A stretch of DNA of 64,000 nucleotides. Source: Vulgatibacter incomptus_A (GTDB taxonomy: Bacteria; Myxococcota; Myxococcia; Myxococcales; Vulgatibacteraceae). The notes under the pieces are model-generated. The model had not been told where the DNA came from, did not search any database, and saw only the letters and a list, made by a program, of their open reading frames with translations. Position 1 is the first letter of the stretch. The number at the start of each line of letters is the position of its first letter. This document shows positions 28,029-39,813 of the stretch, piece after piece. The stretch is from contig JBEBXK010000005.1 in the NCBI GenBank assembly GCA_040391605.1, positions 79,852-143,851 of the forward strand, given 5' to 3'. The position numbers and the translations under genes were made by a program.

Positions 28029-28360
28029 GGGCGCGTAAGGGGATCGTTCGATTGGACGGCGAACGCGTCGGATGGCTCGAGGAGACCGAAGCGGGCTCCC
28101 GGTTCACCTACGATGAAGCGTGGATGCAGCGTCCCGACGCGACGGCCGTCTCCCTCACGCTTCCGCTACGATCGGAGCCCTACGAATCGAGGGGCCTCCT
28201 GCCGTTCTTCGAGAACCTCCTCCCGGAGGGATGGCTCCTCGAGCTGGCCACCCAAAAACTTCATATCTCCGAAAGTGATCCTTTCGGACTCCTCCTCGCC
28301 ACTTGCGCCGACTGTATCGGTGCGGTGGAGATCGTTCCATCTCAGGAAGACGAGCAGTGA
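28025..28360 (+). CDS. hipS: HipS-like protein (separate HipA N-terminal subdomain)
   Basis: 111 residues, GTG at 28025. It matches only the N-subdomain-1 of HipA: V-R-L-D-G-E-R-V-G-W-L-E, F-T-Y-D-E-A-W, VSLTLPLRSEPYESRG and the signature LLPFFENLLPEGWLLELATQKL. In classical HipA this is fused to the kinase. Here a stop is followed by an overlapping GTGA start of the kinase gene, so the split is genuine and in the layout of the hipB-hipS-hipT operon of enteropathogenic E. coli. In that published system the small HipS protein, rather than HipB, neutralises the kinase. The same role here is inferred from architecture. Confidence 0.82.
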   Translation: MRARKGIVRLDGERVGWLEETEAGSRFTYDEAWMQRPDATAVSLTLPLRSEPYESRGLLPFFENLLPEGWLLELATQKLHISESDPFGLLLATCADCIGAVEIVPSQEDEQ

Positions 28361-29280
28361 GCTGTCTGATCTGCCTGCGAGATGCGGGTGGCGAACTCTA
28401 TCACTCAAAGTGTGCAAGGCAGGTCTTCGGCCGGAACGCGGTCCCCAGCCTCGATCTCGATCAGGCGAAGCTCCAGACCCTGGCTCTGGCGATGGCGGGG
28501 CGCGCGACGCTCACCGGTGTCCAGCGGAAGATCTCCCTCGGCATCTCGGTGGGGCGGGGCGCGGCGCTCCACGTGGTGGGCGAGGGCGGGAGCTTCATCC
28601 TGAAACCCCAGGCCAGCGGCTTTCCGAACGTGCCCGAGAACGAGCACCTCACCATGCGGATGGCCGAGGCCTTCGGCATCGAGACAGCGCTCTGCGCCCT
28701 CGTGCGAATGGAGGATGGATCCTTCGCCTACCTGGTGCGCCGCTTCGACCGTACGCTCGACGGGAAGAAACGCCGGCAAGAGGATTTCTGCCAACTCGCG
28801 GGCCTCGTCTCGCGACAGAAGTACAGTGGGTCAGCCGAGCTCTGCGTTCGGATCGTGAGGCGCTACGCAGCCGAACCATTGGTCCAGCTCCTGGAGCTCT
28901 ACCGACGTCTCATTTTCATCTGGTGGACCGGTAACGGCGATATGCATCTGAAGAACTTCTCGATCCTGATCCGCGAGGACGGCGTCCCCCGCCTCTCACC
29001 CGCCTACGACATGCTGAGCACGCGGCTCTTCCTCCCGAAGGACGACCTGGCGCTGTCGATTGGCGGCAAGCGTGATCGATTCACGCAGAAGAAATGGAGA
29101 GAGCTCGCAGCCTACATGGAGCTCCCTCCAAGCGCCGCCGCGCGAGTCCACCGCTCCGTAGCGACCAGCCTCGACGAGCTCCTCGCCATCGTAGGTGCGT
29201 CGCCTCTCCCCGCAGCCGATCGGGCCGCTTACGAGAAGCTCCTGCGACGCCGCGCCGTGGAGCTGACTCGAGGGCACTGA
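28357..29280 (+). CDS. hipT: HipT-like serine/threonine kinase toxin
   Basis: 307 residues, GTG at 28357. It begins with a small Cys/His element (C-L-I-C, then Y-H-x-x-C) common at the N-terminus of short HipA kinases. The HipA kinase core follows: glycine-rich loop ATLTGVQRK (residues 50-58), ATP-binding Lys in FILKP (Lys83), N-V-P-E-N-E, the catalytic loop GNGDMHLKN (Asp195) and a DFG-like YDML (Asp218). All key kinase residues are present, so it should be active. E. coli HipT phosphorylates tryptophanyl-tRNA synthetase and HipA targets GltX; the target here is unknown. The loop has Thr51 and Thr53 where HipT carries autophosphorylated Ser residues. Confidence 0.82.
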   Translation: MSCLICLRDAGGELYHSKCARQVFGRNAVPSLDLDQAKLQTLALAMAGRATLTGVQRKISLGISVGRGAALHVVGEGGSFILKPQASGFPNVPENEHLTMRMAEAFGIETALCALVRMEDGSFAYLVRRFDRTLDGKKRRQEDFCQLAGLVSRQKYSGSAELCVRIVRRYAAEPLVQLLELYRRLIFIWWTGNGDMHLKNFSILIREDGVPRLSPAYDMLSTRLFLPKDDLALSIGGKRDRFTQKKWRELAAYMELPPSAAARVHRSVATSLDELLAIVGASPLPAADRAAYEKLLRRRAVELTRGH

Positions 29281-29473
29281 AGGGGCAGCGCCAGTCTGCG
29301 CCGCGACAGACTCAACGAGCTGCTCGAAAAGGCCTGCGCATAGAACGATCATCCTCGATCCCCCGATTGCGCTACCCTCATCGGCTGCATGAGGTCCGTC
29401 GCCGCGAGAAGGCGCAGACCGGTTGCCCAGCGAATCCTCGAGCGCCCAAAGGACCCCGACGTAAGGCTTCACG

Positions 29474-30412
29474 CTATCCCAGCGCTTCGACGAGGGCGAC
29501 GAGCTGGGGGCGTAGATCGTCGTAGCGGACCTTGCCCCAGGCGAAGCTCTCGGTGCCGTGGAGGCCCTGGACCTGGTTGAGGCGGAGACGGGTGTCGAAG
29601 GTCGCCGCCGTCACCGAGATCGGCTCTTCGATGACGGCGATGGTGGCCTGCTCCTCCAGCTCGCGGAGGAGGCCCTTCTTGTCGGAGGGGGAGATCATCT
29701 TGCCCAGGCGAAGCACCAGGATCTGTGGGTGGTCGCGCTCGGCGTCGACCAGATGTTTGCGCAGCTCCGCCTCCCGGCTGCGCGCCTCTTCGTCGTATCG
29801 ATCGATGGTCGCGGCGAGACTGGACGGCTCGTGGCCCTGACACAGGGCCGTCGAGAGATCCCGGAGGAATGATTCGTGCCCGCCGGGGTGGGCGTCGCGG
29901 CTCCAATCGATGGCCCGCGCCAGCCGGAGCCCCCTGGGGCTGGAGACGAAGCCCTGGCCCGGGGCGTCGATGGCCCGCCCGTCTTCGTCGGCCTCGGGGT
30001 AGGGCGGCCGGCCGCCCAGCAGGAACTTCACCGCGGAGATCAGCCCGTCGAAGTCCGCGTGGGCGAAGAGGTGCTCCACCGGCCCGATGGCCTCCACCAG
30101 CTCAGGCGTGACGAGTTGGGGACAGGCCGGGGCCACGCTCTTGTCCACGAGGAGGAAGCGGGGATCGCCGTCATAGCGGCCCCAGGCCGGATGGGGGTGG
30201 TGGTCGATCCACTGGGCCAGCCGCAGGCCCAACGTCTCGATGAAGGGGAGGGTCGACTTCTCGAAGCGATCGCCGGCGGCGAAGGCCAGGTCGAGGGTGA
30301 CCACCCTGCCGTCCAGGGGCGGCCGCGGGAGCTGCTTGGGAGATTGCACGAATCGCAGAGCGGGGTTCACGGCGGCACCATACAGGCCGGCTCGATCATT
30401 CCACAGCGCCAT
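29474..30412 (-). CDS. DHH-superfamily-like phosphoesterase with unusual motif order
   Basis: 312 residues from the ATG at 30412. Two signatures of DHH hydrolases stand out: W-I-D-H-H-P-H-P at residues 68-75 and F-A-H-A-D-F-D-G-L-I-S-A at 116-127. In RecJ and related enzymes the H-x-D-x-D-G motif comes first and DHH later; here the order is reversed. The C-terminal about 120 residues (ILVLRLGKMISPSDKKGLLREL, ending in a GxxxF-type substrate-binding segment) resemble the accessory half of the fold. Hydrolysis of a phosphodiester is plausible but the substrate is unknown. The first about 30 codons lie inside a direct repeat whose second copy is upstream of lon. It converges with hipT. Confidence 0.55.
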   Translation of the reverse strand: MALWNDRAGLYGAAVNPALRFVQSPKQLPRPPLDGRVVTLDLAFAAGDRFEKSTLPFIETLGLRLAQWIDHHPHPAWGRYDGDPRFLLVDKSVAPACPQLVTPELVEAIGPVEHLFAHADFDGLISAVKFLLGGRPPYPEADEDGRAIDAPGQGFVSSPRGLRLARAIDWSRDAHPGGHESFLRDLSTALCQGHEPSSLAATIDRYDEEARSREAELRKHLVDAERDHPQILVLRLGKMISPSDKKGLLRELEEQATIAVIEEPISVTAATFDTRLRLNQVQGLHGTESFAWGKVRYDDLRPQLVALVEALG

Positions 30413-30550
30413 CGCCTGATTCGCGCCGCCCGCTCGGCGGCTCGTTGCCCCGGACCCGACGCCGGGCGAGTCTGGCTGTCGCATAGGAGACTCCCCCGAC
30501 CCGACGAGCGGGAGACTTTTCGAGGTCCCCTAGAGCCTCCTCCTCCCCAT
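30325..30550. repeat. Direct repeat, copy A (carries 5' end of the DHH gene and a dead lon start)
   Basis: 226 bp, about 80% identical to 31418-31645. The left part is the functional start of the DHH gene. The right part (about 30490-30550) corresponds to the first about 25 codons of lon: the encoded words PDERETF match SDERETF of Lon. The lon ATG codons are lost (ATAGGAG) and the frame soon diverges, so this end is a relic. Confidence 0.8.
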
Positions 30551-30749
30551 CTGAAATCTCCCTGGAATAGCGGCAACATCACCCGTTCCTGCGCCTGCGG
30601 CTGTACTCCTGCTCTCCTCCACGGTAGCCTTCTCGTTGGTCGCACGTAGATGGCGCGAGGGCAGGATGAGAGGCGCCAGCGTCGGTTTCAATGGTTCACG
30701 TGGTATTCATCCGACGAGAACCTCCTGGCCATGATTTGAAAGGAGTTCT

Positions 30750-31121
30750 ATGGCAACGAACTACGGAAGCATGCCTGGCGGCGTAGCCTCAATCCTCGCG
30801 TTATTGATCGTCGCATCCGTGCCTTTCACATTGTCGTGCCATCCCATCTATACCCTCGAGGTGAAGAAGATCGGAGACGGAGCGGGTCGGGTGGTCGATT
30901 CGCTCGTATTATCTCATGGGTATGAGAATCTCGACTGTGGCACCTTCTGCAGAGAGAGTCACGTTAGTCGAAAGGTAACGCTTGTCGCGCAACCAGATTC
31001 GGTGTCGGTGTTTGACGAATGGTCTGGATGCGATTCGGTTTCGGCTAAAGGCTGCCACCTTCGAGTAGATCGTGATCGCGTTGTGGTGGCGAAGTTCGAC
31101 TTCGTCACTCCGGAAGAGTGA
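30750..31121 (+). CDS. Small exported protein with one bacterial-repeat (InlB-B-like) domain
   Basis: 123 residues, ATG at 30750 with an ideal AAAGGAG four bases upstream. The N-terminus is a membrane-spanning or lipoprotein signal (ILALLIVASVPFTLSC; a weak lipobox). The mature part is one copy of the extracellular repeat with the pattern G-x-G-R-V, L-D-C-G-x-x-C, K-V-T-L-V-A-Q-P, F-D-E-W-S-G-C, G-C-x-L-x-V-x-x-D-x-x-V-V-A-K-F. Four Cys probably form two disulfides. The base composition is clearly less GC-rich than the surroundings, and codons such as TTA and ATA are used. It lies between the two direct repeats, suggesting it arrived by insertion. Function unknown. Confidence 0.65.
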   Translation: MATNYGSMPGGVASILALLIVASVPFTLSCHPIYTLEVKKIGDGAGRVVDSLVLSHGYENLDCGTFCRESHVSRKVTLVAQPDSVSVFDEWSGCDSVSAKGCHLRVDRDRVVVAKFDFVTPEE

Positions 31122-31287
31122 CCATGCGGCGGCAGTCGTGAGTGGGAGGGGCTGGGCTTGGCATTGCCGCGACGGGTGCTGCCGGGAAGGTTGAAGAAGT
31201 GACCACCACCGCGTTCGGATTGGCTGCATCGGTCATGGATAACTGAGAGGGTCGCGTGTTCGGTCAGACCTCCTCCGCGAGGATCTC

Positions 31288-31404
31288 GTGGGTGTCTCGT
31301 ATGGTCTCGGATACGTCGGCAGGTTCGCGATCGGCAAGGAGTGGTGGACGGTAGTGGATCGCTTCGGGCTGGGAGTGGCCGCTACTGCGACGGTGGTGGG
31401 GACC
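31288..31404 (+). pseudogene. Remnant of an outer-membrane or exported protein C-terminus
   Basis: In frame from a GTG at 31288 the translation reads GVSYGLGYVGRF, then GKEWWTVVDRFGLGVAAT and VVGT. Alternating aromatic and glycine residues with G-K-E-W-W are reminiscent of the end of myxobacterial outer-membrane barrel-like proteins. There is no proper start upstream and the frame runs into repeat copy B, so this is probably a truncated fragment carried with the inserted segment. The 31122-31287 stretch before it shows no gene. Confidence 0.35.
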
Positions 31405-31568
31405 AGCCGAAGTCGCAGCGGGAGCCGCTTGGGTGATTGCGCGAATCCGAGGCCGGGAATCCGGCGGCGCCCTGCAGGTGGGCCCGATCATTCCACAGCG
31501 CCATCCCCGGATTCGCGCCCGCCCGCTCGGCGGCTTGTTGACCCGGGCCTGGCGCCGGGCGAGTCTGC

Positions 31569-34001
<2,433 letters not shown>

Positions 34002-34115
34002 AGGAAAGAGGACGGCTGATGCGTCTGAGGGATAAGATCGGGCTCGACCTCGCCGGGACGAGCTGCGATGAGGTGAGAACGAGCCCTTAGGTAGCGGCAG
34101 TGGCAAGGGGTTGGA

Positions 34116-34828
34116 ATGGTGCAGATTAACCAGGCGCTCCGCGAGCTGGCGCTGAAGATCGTCTACTACGGCCCCGCCTTGAGCGGGAAGACGACCAATC
34201 TGATCTCGCTTCACGAGCGCGTGTCGCCCGAGGTCCGGGGGCGTCTGCTCACCGTGGACACCAAGGACGATCGCACCCTCTTCTTCGACATGCTCCCGGT
34301 CTTCTTCCGGTCGAGCAACGATCTCAAGGTCAAGCTCAAGCTCTATACGGTGCCCGGCCAGGTGATCCACGCGGCCACGCGGAGGCTGGTGCTGCAGGGA
34401 GCGGACGGCGTCGTTTTCGTCGCCGACGCCCAGCGGAACGCCAGCTCCGCCAACAACGACGCCTGGCGCAATCTGATGGACGATCTCCGCGCCAACGGCC
34501 TCGACCCGCACTCGATGCCGATGGTGATCCAATTCAACAAGATGGATCTCCCCGAGATCAAATCCAACGCAGAGATCGAGGACTCGCGCACCAAGGGGAA
34601 GGAGCCGGTGTTCTGCGCCGTGGCCGTACGAGGGGAGGGCGTGGTGGAGACCCTGCATGGGCTGCTCCAGCTCACCTACCGCGATCTCGACGCGAAGTAC
34701 GGGTTGGGATCGAAGTTCAAGCTCGACGAGGCGGAGTTCCTCGGCGAGATCTTCCGCAGCATGGACGTGGCCGTGGCCGACGGTGTCGCGGTGGAGTCGA
34801 AGTCTACGGTGGTGGGGGGACGCGGACG

Positions 34829-34832
<4 letters not shown>
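34116..34832 (+). CDS. MglA-like Ras-family GTPase
   Basis: 238 residues, ATG at 34116. P-loop GPALSGKTTN, switch region LYTVPGQV, a following RRLVLQGADGVVFVADAQ and the base-specificity motif NKMD all match MglA of Myxococcus. MglA is the polarity switch for motility and is about 195 residues. Here an extra C-terminal tail of about 40 residues (KFKLDEAEFLGEIFRSMDVAVADG) is present. Pro at P-loop position 2 and the TVPGQ switch are MglA features. The stop overlaps the next gene by 4 bp (ATGA), tying the GTPase to a sensor kinase. No mglB-type roadblock gene is adjacent, so the GAP must be elsewhere or the kinase may control it. Function in motility is not proven. Confidence 0.85.
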
Positions 34833-36221
<1,389 letters not shown>

Positions 36222-36244
<23 letters not shown>

Positions 36245-37214
36245 ACGCCGGCCTCCCAGGGGCGAGTTCGAGCGGATCTCCCTCTTCACCCGAGCCTTTG
36301 CCGACGCGGGGCCCGACGTGATCGCCGGGCCTGGGGACGACTGCGCCCTCACCCGACCGGCGCCAGGTTGGCTCCTGGTCTCTAAGGTCGATCAGATCGT
36401 GGAGGGCGTGCACTTCAGCGGCGCCTTCCGGCCCGAGGAGATCGGGCATAAGGCCCTGGCGGTGGCCCTCTCGGATCTCGCCGCCGCCGGCGCGATCCCC
36501 CGCTGGTTCCTGGTGGCTCTCGCCATGCCCGAAGGGGTGGAAGATCGCTTCCTCTCCCGTCTCGCCATGGGGATGAGCCGCCTCGCTTCCCAGGCGCGCG
36601 TCTCCCTGGTGGGTGGCAACTTCAGCCGGGCCTCCGAGCTCTCCCTCACCGTCACCACCCTGGGCGAGGCTCGGCCGGAGCACGCCCTGCGCCGCAGCGG
36701 CGCCTCCCCCGGCGACGCGCTCCTGCTCACCGGCAGCCTGGGGGGCGCGGCCCTGGGCCTGCGTCGCCTGGCTGAAGGCTCGGCGCGGCGGAGCTCCGCG
36801 GCGGTGCGGGCCCAGCTCACGCCGACGCCGCGGCTGGAGGTAGGGGCGATCGCCGGCCGTTACGCCGCCGCGGGTATCGATCTCTCCGATGGCCTCCTCC
36901 AGGACCTCGGCCACCTCTGCGAGAGGAGCGAGGTCGGCGCGGAGCTGGAGCTGGCGGCGATCCCCATGGCCCGGGAGGTGCGGGCCCTCGGCGCCGAGGC
37001 ATCTCTTCCGTTGGCGCTGCGAGGCGGCGAGGACTACGAGCTCCTTTTTGCCGTGCCGCAGGCCAGGGTAGCGCCCTTCGTTCGGGCCGCGGCCCGCCGG
37101 GGCCAGATCCTCAGCCGCATCGGCCGAGTGGTCGAGGGCCACGCGTTGCGGCTCCTCGGCCCGGACGGCCCGATCCCCCTCCCGGATCGCAAGGGCTGGG
37201 ATCACTTCGGCTGA
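36222..37214 (+). CDS. thiL: Thiamine-monophosphate kinase
   Basis: 330 residues, ATG at 36222 inside the end of the kinase gene. A basic N-terminal extension (RRKRRPPRGEF) precedes the AIR-synthase-like fold. Metal and nucleotide motifs are GPGDDCAL, VDQIVEGVHF, LSDLAAAGA, LVGGNFSRA, IDLSDGLLQDL and GGEDYELLF, the usual ThiL set. It converts thiamine phosphate to thiamine diphosphate, the last step of cofactor synthesis. No other thi genes are present; the placement inside a signalling operon seems to be genomic convenience. The EGVH His and the DLSD Asp match residues conserved in the family. Confidence 0.93.
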
Positions 37215-37223
37215 TCCGAGTGC

Positions 37224-38840
37224 ATGGCGGCGCCGACCGCCTGGTCCGCCAGGGAAATTGCGTTCAGCCGGGGCTCGACTACGATCGCGCGGATCATGTC
37301 AGCGGCCGCTACTTCCCAGAGATCCGATCTCGAGATGGATCCCGACCATCCCCATGGATCGGGTGATCCCGCCATCGGCGACGCCGCTCCGCCGGACGAT
37401 GTCCCCGTCGGTGCGCTCTCTGGCGGGACGTCCCGGCAGAACGGGACCCCGGCCGCCATCGGGACGCTCCCCGACGAGATCGGCCGAGGGCGCGGGGATC
37501 GGATCCCAGCCGACTCCCGCCATGGCGAGCCGCGCCGTTCGTCCGTCGATCGAGTCGAAGGCTCCAGGGATCCCTTCCTGGTCCCGCTGCAGAGCAAGCT
37601 CTTCCTCGCGTTTCTGCCCCTGGGCCTCGCGCTCTTCGCCCTGGGCCGCAGCGAGGGGATCACCTGGCTCGTGGGCTCGAGCCCCTGGGCCGTGTGGTTC
37701 CTCGCCGGCGTCACCAGCATCCTCTTCGGCGCCCTCCTCACCTACGTCGCCGCCGGGGTGGCACGGGTACCGGTGCTGCGGCGATCGGCCCTGGAGATCG
37801 CGAGGGGCGATCTGGCCCGCTCCGCCGAGACCGCCACCCGGCGCGCCAGGCTCCCCGACGAGATCGACGAGCTGGCCCACTCCATCGTGGTGATGCGCGA
37901 GAGCCTGCGGGAGCTGGTGGGCCATACCCAGCGCACCTCCCGCAGGGTCGCCGACTCCGCCAGCGGCCTCGGCAGCACCGCCGCCGGCGTGGCCTCCTCC
38001 GCCAGCGAGGTCGCGGTCTCGATCGACCGAATCGCCGTCGGCGCCGGCGAGCAGGACCGCCTGGTGGGGGACGCCTCCCGAATCATCTCCCGCATGGCAG
38101 CCTCCATCGATCATACGGCGTCGTCCGCCGAGGAGGCCGCACGCTCCTCCGCCGAGACCGCCCGCGCCGCCGCAGGGGGGAGCGACGTGGCCCGCCTCGC
38201 CGGCGCCAAGGTCCGCAAGGTCTTCGAGCGGATCGAGGCCGCCTCCGATCAGGTCTTCGCCTTCGGCGCCAAGACCCATGAGATCGGGCAGATCGTCCGG
38301 GCGATGACCCGGATCGCCCAGGCCACCAAGCTGCTGGCCATCAACGCCTCCATCGAAGCGGCGCGGGCAGGGGAGTACGGAAGGGGCTTCGCGGTGGTCG
38401 CCGAAGAGGTGCGGCTCCTGGCCGAGTCTTCCGGGCGATCGGCGGAACAGATCAGCGGCCTCGCCCAGGAGATCGACGCGCGCTCCACCTCGGTGATCGC
38501 CGCCATGCGCGAAGGGATCGAGGAGCTCGACGAAGGCCGCGTCGATCTCGACTCGATCCTGCGGGCCCTCGAGGAGATCAGCCGGACCTCCCGCCAGCAC
38601 GTGGAGAAGGTCGCCTCCATCAGCGAGGCGGCGCGGGAGCAGCGCCGCGGCTCGGAGGAGATGGTGGCGGCCATCCGCGACATCAAGGGGGTCGCCCAGG
38701 CCAACGTGCGCTCGTCGGGCGAGGTCGCCTCCTCCATCGAGGAGCAGACCGAGGCGATGAAGGAGATGGCCGGGGCCGCCAAGGAGCTGGCGCATCTCGC
38801 GGTGGAGCTGCAGACCATCGTCAGCAGGTTCAGGCTCTAA
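37224..38840 (+). CDS. Methyl-accepting chemotaxis protein without a large sensor domain
   Basis: 538 residues from the ATG at 37224; ATGs at 37296 and 37335 are alternatives, and the first about 110 residues are disordered and Asp/Gly/Pro-rich. Two membrane helices (about residues 125-145 and 158-180) are separated by only about 12 residues, so there is no periplasmic sensor. A HAMP-like segment follows, then a long helical signalling domain with the hairpin tip EAARAGEYGRGFAVVAEEVRLLA, where CheW and CheA dock. It probably senses through the membrane or through the N-terminal cytoplasmic part. It is the first gene of a four-gene chemosensory cassette. No CheR pentapeptide is visible at the C-terminus (VSRFRL). 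Confidence 0.9.
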   Translation: MAAPTAWSAREIAFSRGSTTIARIMSAAATSQRSDLEMDPDHPHGSGDPAIGDAAPPDDVPVGALSGGTSRQNGTPAAIGTLPDEIGRGRGDRIPADSRHGEPRRSSVDRVEGSRDPFLVPLQSKLFLAFLPLGLALFALGRSEGITWLVGSSPWAVWFLAGVTSILFGALLTYVAAGVARVPVLRRSALEIARGDLARSAETATRRARLPDEIDELAHSIVVMRESLRELVGHTQRTSRRVADSASGLGSTAAGVASSASEVAVSIDRIAVGAGEQDRLVGDASRIISRMAASIDHTASSAEEAARSSAETARAAAGGSDVARLAGAKVRKVFERIEAASDQVFAFGAKTHEIGQIVRAMTRIAQATKLLAINASIEAARAGEYGRGFAVVAEEVRLLAESSGRSAEQISGLAQEIDARSTSVIAAMREGIEELDEGRVDLDSILRALEEISRTSRQHVEKVASISEAAREQRRGSEEMVAAIRDIKGVAQANVRSSGEVASSIEEQTEAMKEMAGAAKELAHLAVELQTIVSRFRL

Positions 38841-38843
38841 GCC

Positions 38844-39428
38844 ATGGACCTCGTCCGAACGATCGAGGCGGCTGGCGCCCTGGAGGGAGAGGCCGTCCTC
38901 GCCAGGCTTCAGCTCGCGCTGGCGCCCCGCGACGGGGGCGGGGGGGAAGGGGAGACGCCGCCGGATGATGCAAGACTCTGCGTCCGGAGCGGGGCGTCGC
39001 TCTTTGCCTTGCCGCTCCGGCAGACGCGGGAGGTGGCCGCCCCGCCTGCGATGATCAGCCGGATCCCTCGGATGGCGCCGCCGATCCTCGGGGCGATCAG
39101 CCTCAGGGGCAGGGTGGCGGTGCTGACCGACCTCGCGGGCCTCCTCGGGCAATCACTCAGAGTATCAGGCGAAACGATCGACGGTGGTGGCTTCGATGAC
39201 GACCTCGCTCGGGTGGTGCTCCTCGAAGGCGCCGCGGTCGCCCTGCGGGTGGACGAGGTCCGGGGCATCGCCGCCGCCTCCGCCCTCAAACCGATCGCCG
39301 GCCTCGAGATCCTCGATCCCAAAGACCTCATCGAGAGGGTGGAGCGGCTCCTCACGTCGCGCCGCCCCTACCGCCCTGGCATGGGAGCGAAGAACCTTGC
39401 ATATGGATCCGAAGACCCGTCCCCCTAA
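38844..39428 (+). CDS. cheW: CheW-like coupling protein
   Basis: 194 residues, ATG at 38844, 3 bp after the receptor gene. The first about 45 residues are an acidic/glycine linker region. The CheW beta-barrel spans about residues 45-185: LFALPLRQTREVA, ISRIPRMAPPILGAISLRGRVAVLTDLAGLLG, VVLLEGAAVALRVDEVRGI and a closing LDPKDLIERVERLL. The segment between 85 and 105 matches the CheW surface that bridges receptor and CheA. It is longer than typical CheW (about 160 residues). Only one CheW gene is present in the cassette. Function by family. Confidence 0.85.
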   Translation: MDLVRTIEAAGALEGEAVLARLQLALAPRDGGGGEGETPPDDARLCVRSGASLFALPLRQTREVAAPPAMISRIPRMAPPILGAISLRGRVAVLTDLAGLLGQSLRVSGETIDGGGFDDDLARVVLLEGAAVALRVDEVRGIAAASALKPIAGLEILDPKDLIERVERLLTSRRPYRPGMGAKNLAYGSEDPSP

Positions 39429-39441
39429 CCCCGGAGCCTCC

Positions 39442-39813
39442 ATGGCCAAGCGTGTCCTGATCGTCGATGACGCCGTGTCGATGCGAGCCCAGCTTCGAGA
39501 CATCTTCACCGAAGCCGGCTTCGAGGTAGTCGGCGAGGCCACCCATGGCCTCGACGCCGTCGATCTCTACGTGTCGCTGCGCCCGGATCTGATCACCATG
39601 GACGTCGTGATGCCCTATAAGAACGGCATCGAGGCCACGCGCGAGATCCTGGCGATCGATCGCCGCGCCGTGGTCCTGATCTGCTCGGCCCTGGGCCAGG
39701 AGCCGCTGGTGATGGAGGCGATCGAGGCAGGCGCCAGCGACTTCGTCCTCAAGCCCTTCCACCCCGAGCAGGTCCTCGACGCCGTGGGCAAGCTCCTGGG
39801 CGCCACCGCCTAG
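39442..39813 (+). CDS. cheY: CheY-type single-domain response regulator
   Basis: 123 residues, ATG at 39442 behind CCGGAG. It is a stand-alone receiver domain with the acid pair Asp9/Asp10, phosphorylation site Asp54 in TMDVVMP, Ser82 and Lys104 (LKPFHPE). The motif VMPYKNGIEA is as in chemotaxis-type CheY proteins. It has no output domain, so it acts by binding partners such as a motor, another switch protein or the MglA system. Its stop codon is directly followed by the GTG start of cheA with no gap, so the two should be made in step. Confidence 0.92.
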   Translation: MAKRVLIVDDAVSMRAQLRDIFTEAGFEVVGEATHGLDAVDLYVSLRPDLITMDVVMPYKNGIEATREILAIDRRAVVLICSALGQEPLVMEAIEAGASDFVLKPFHPEQVLDAVGKLLGATA

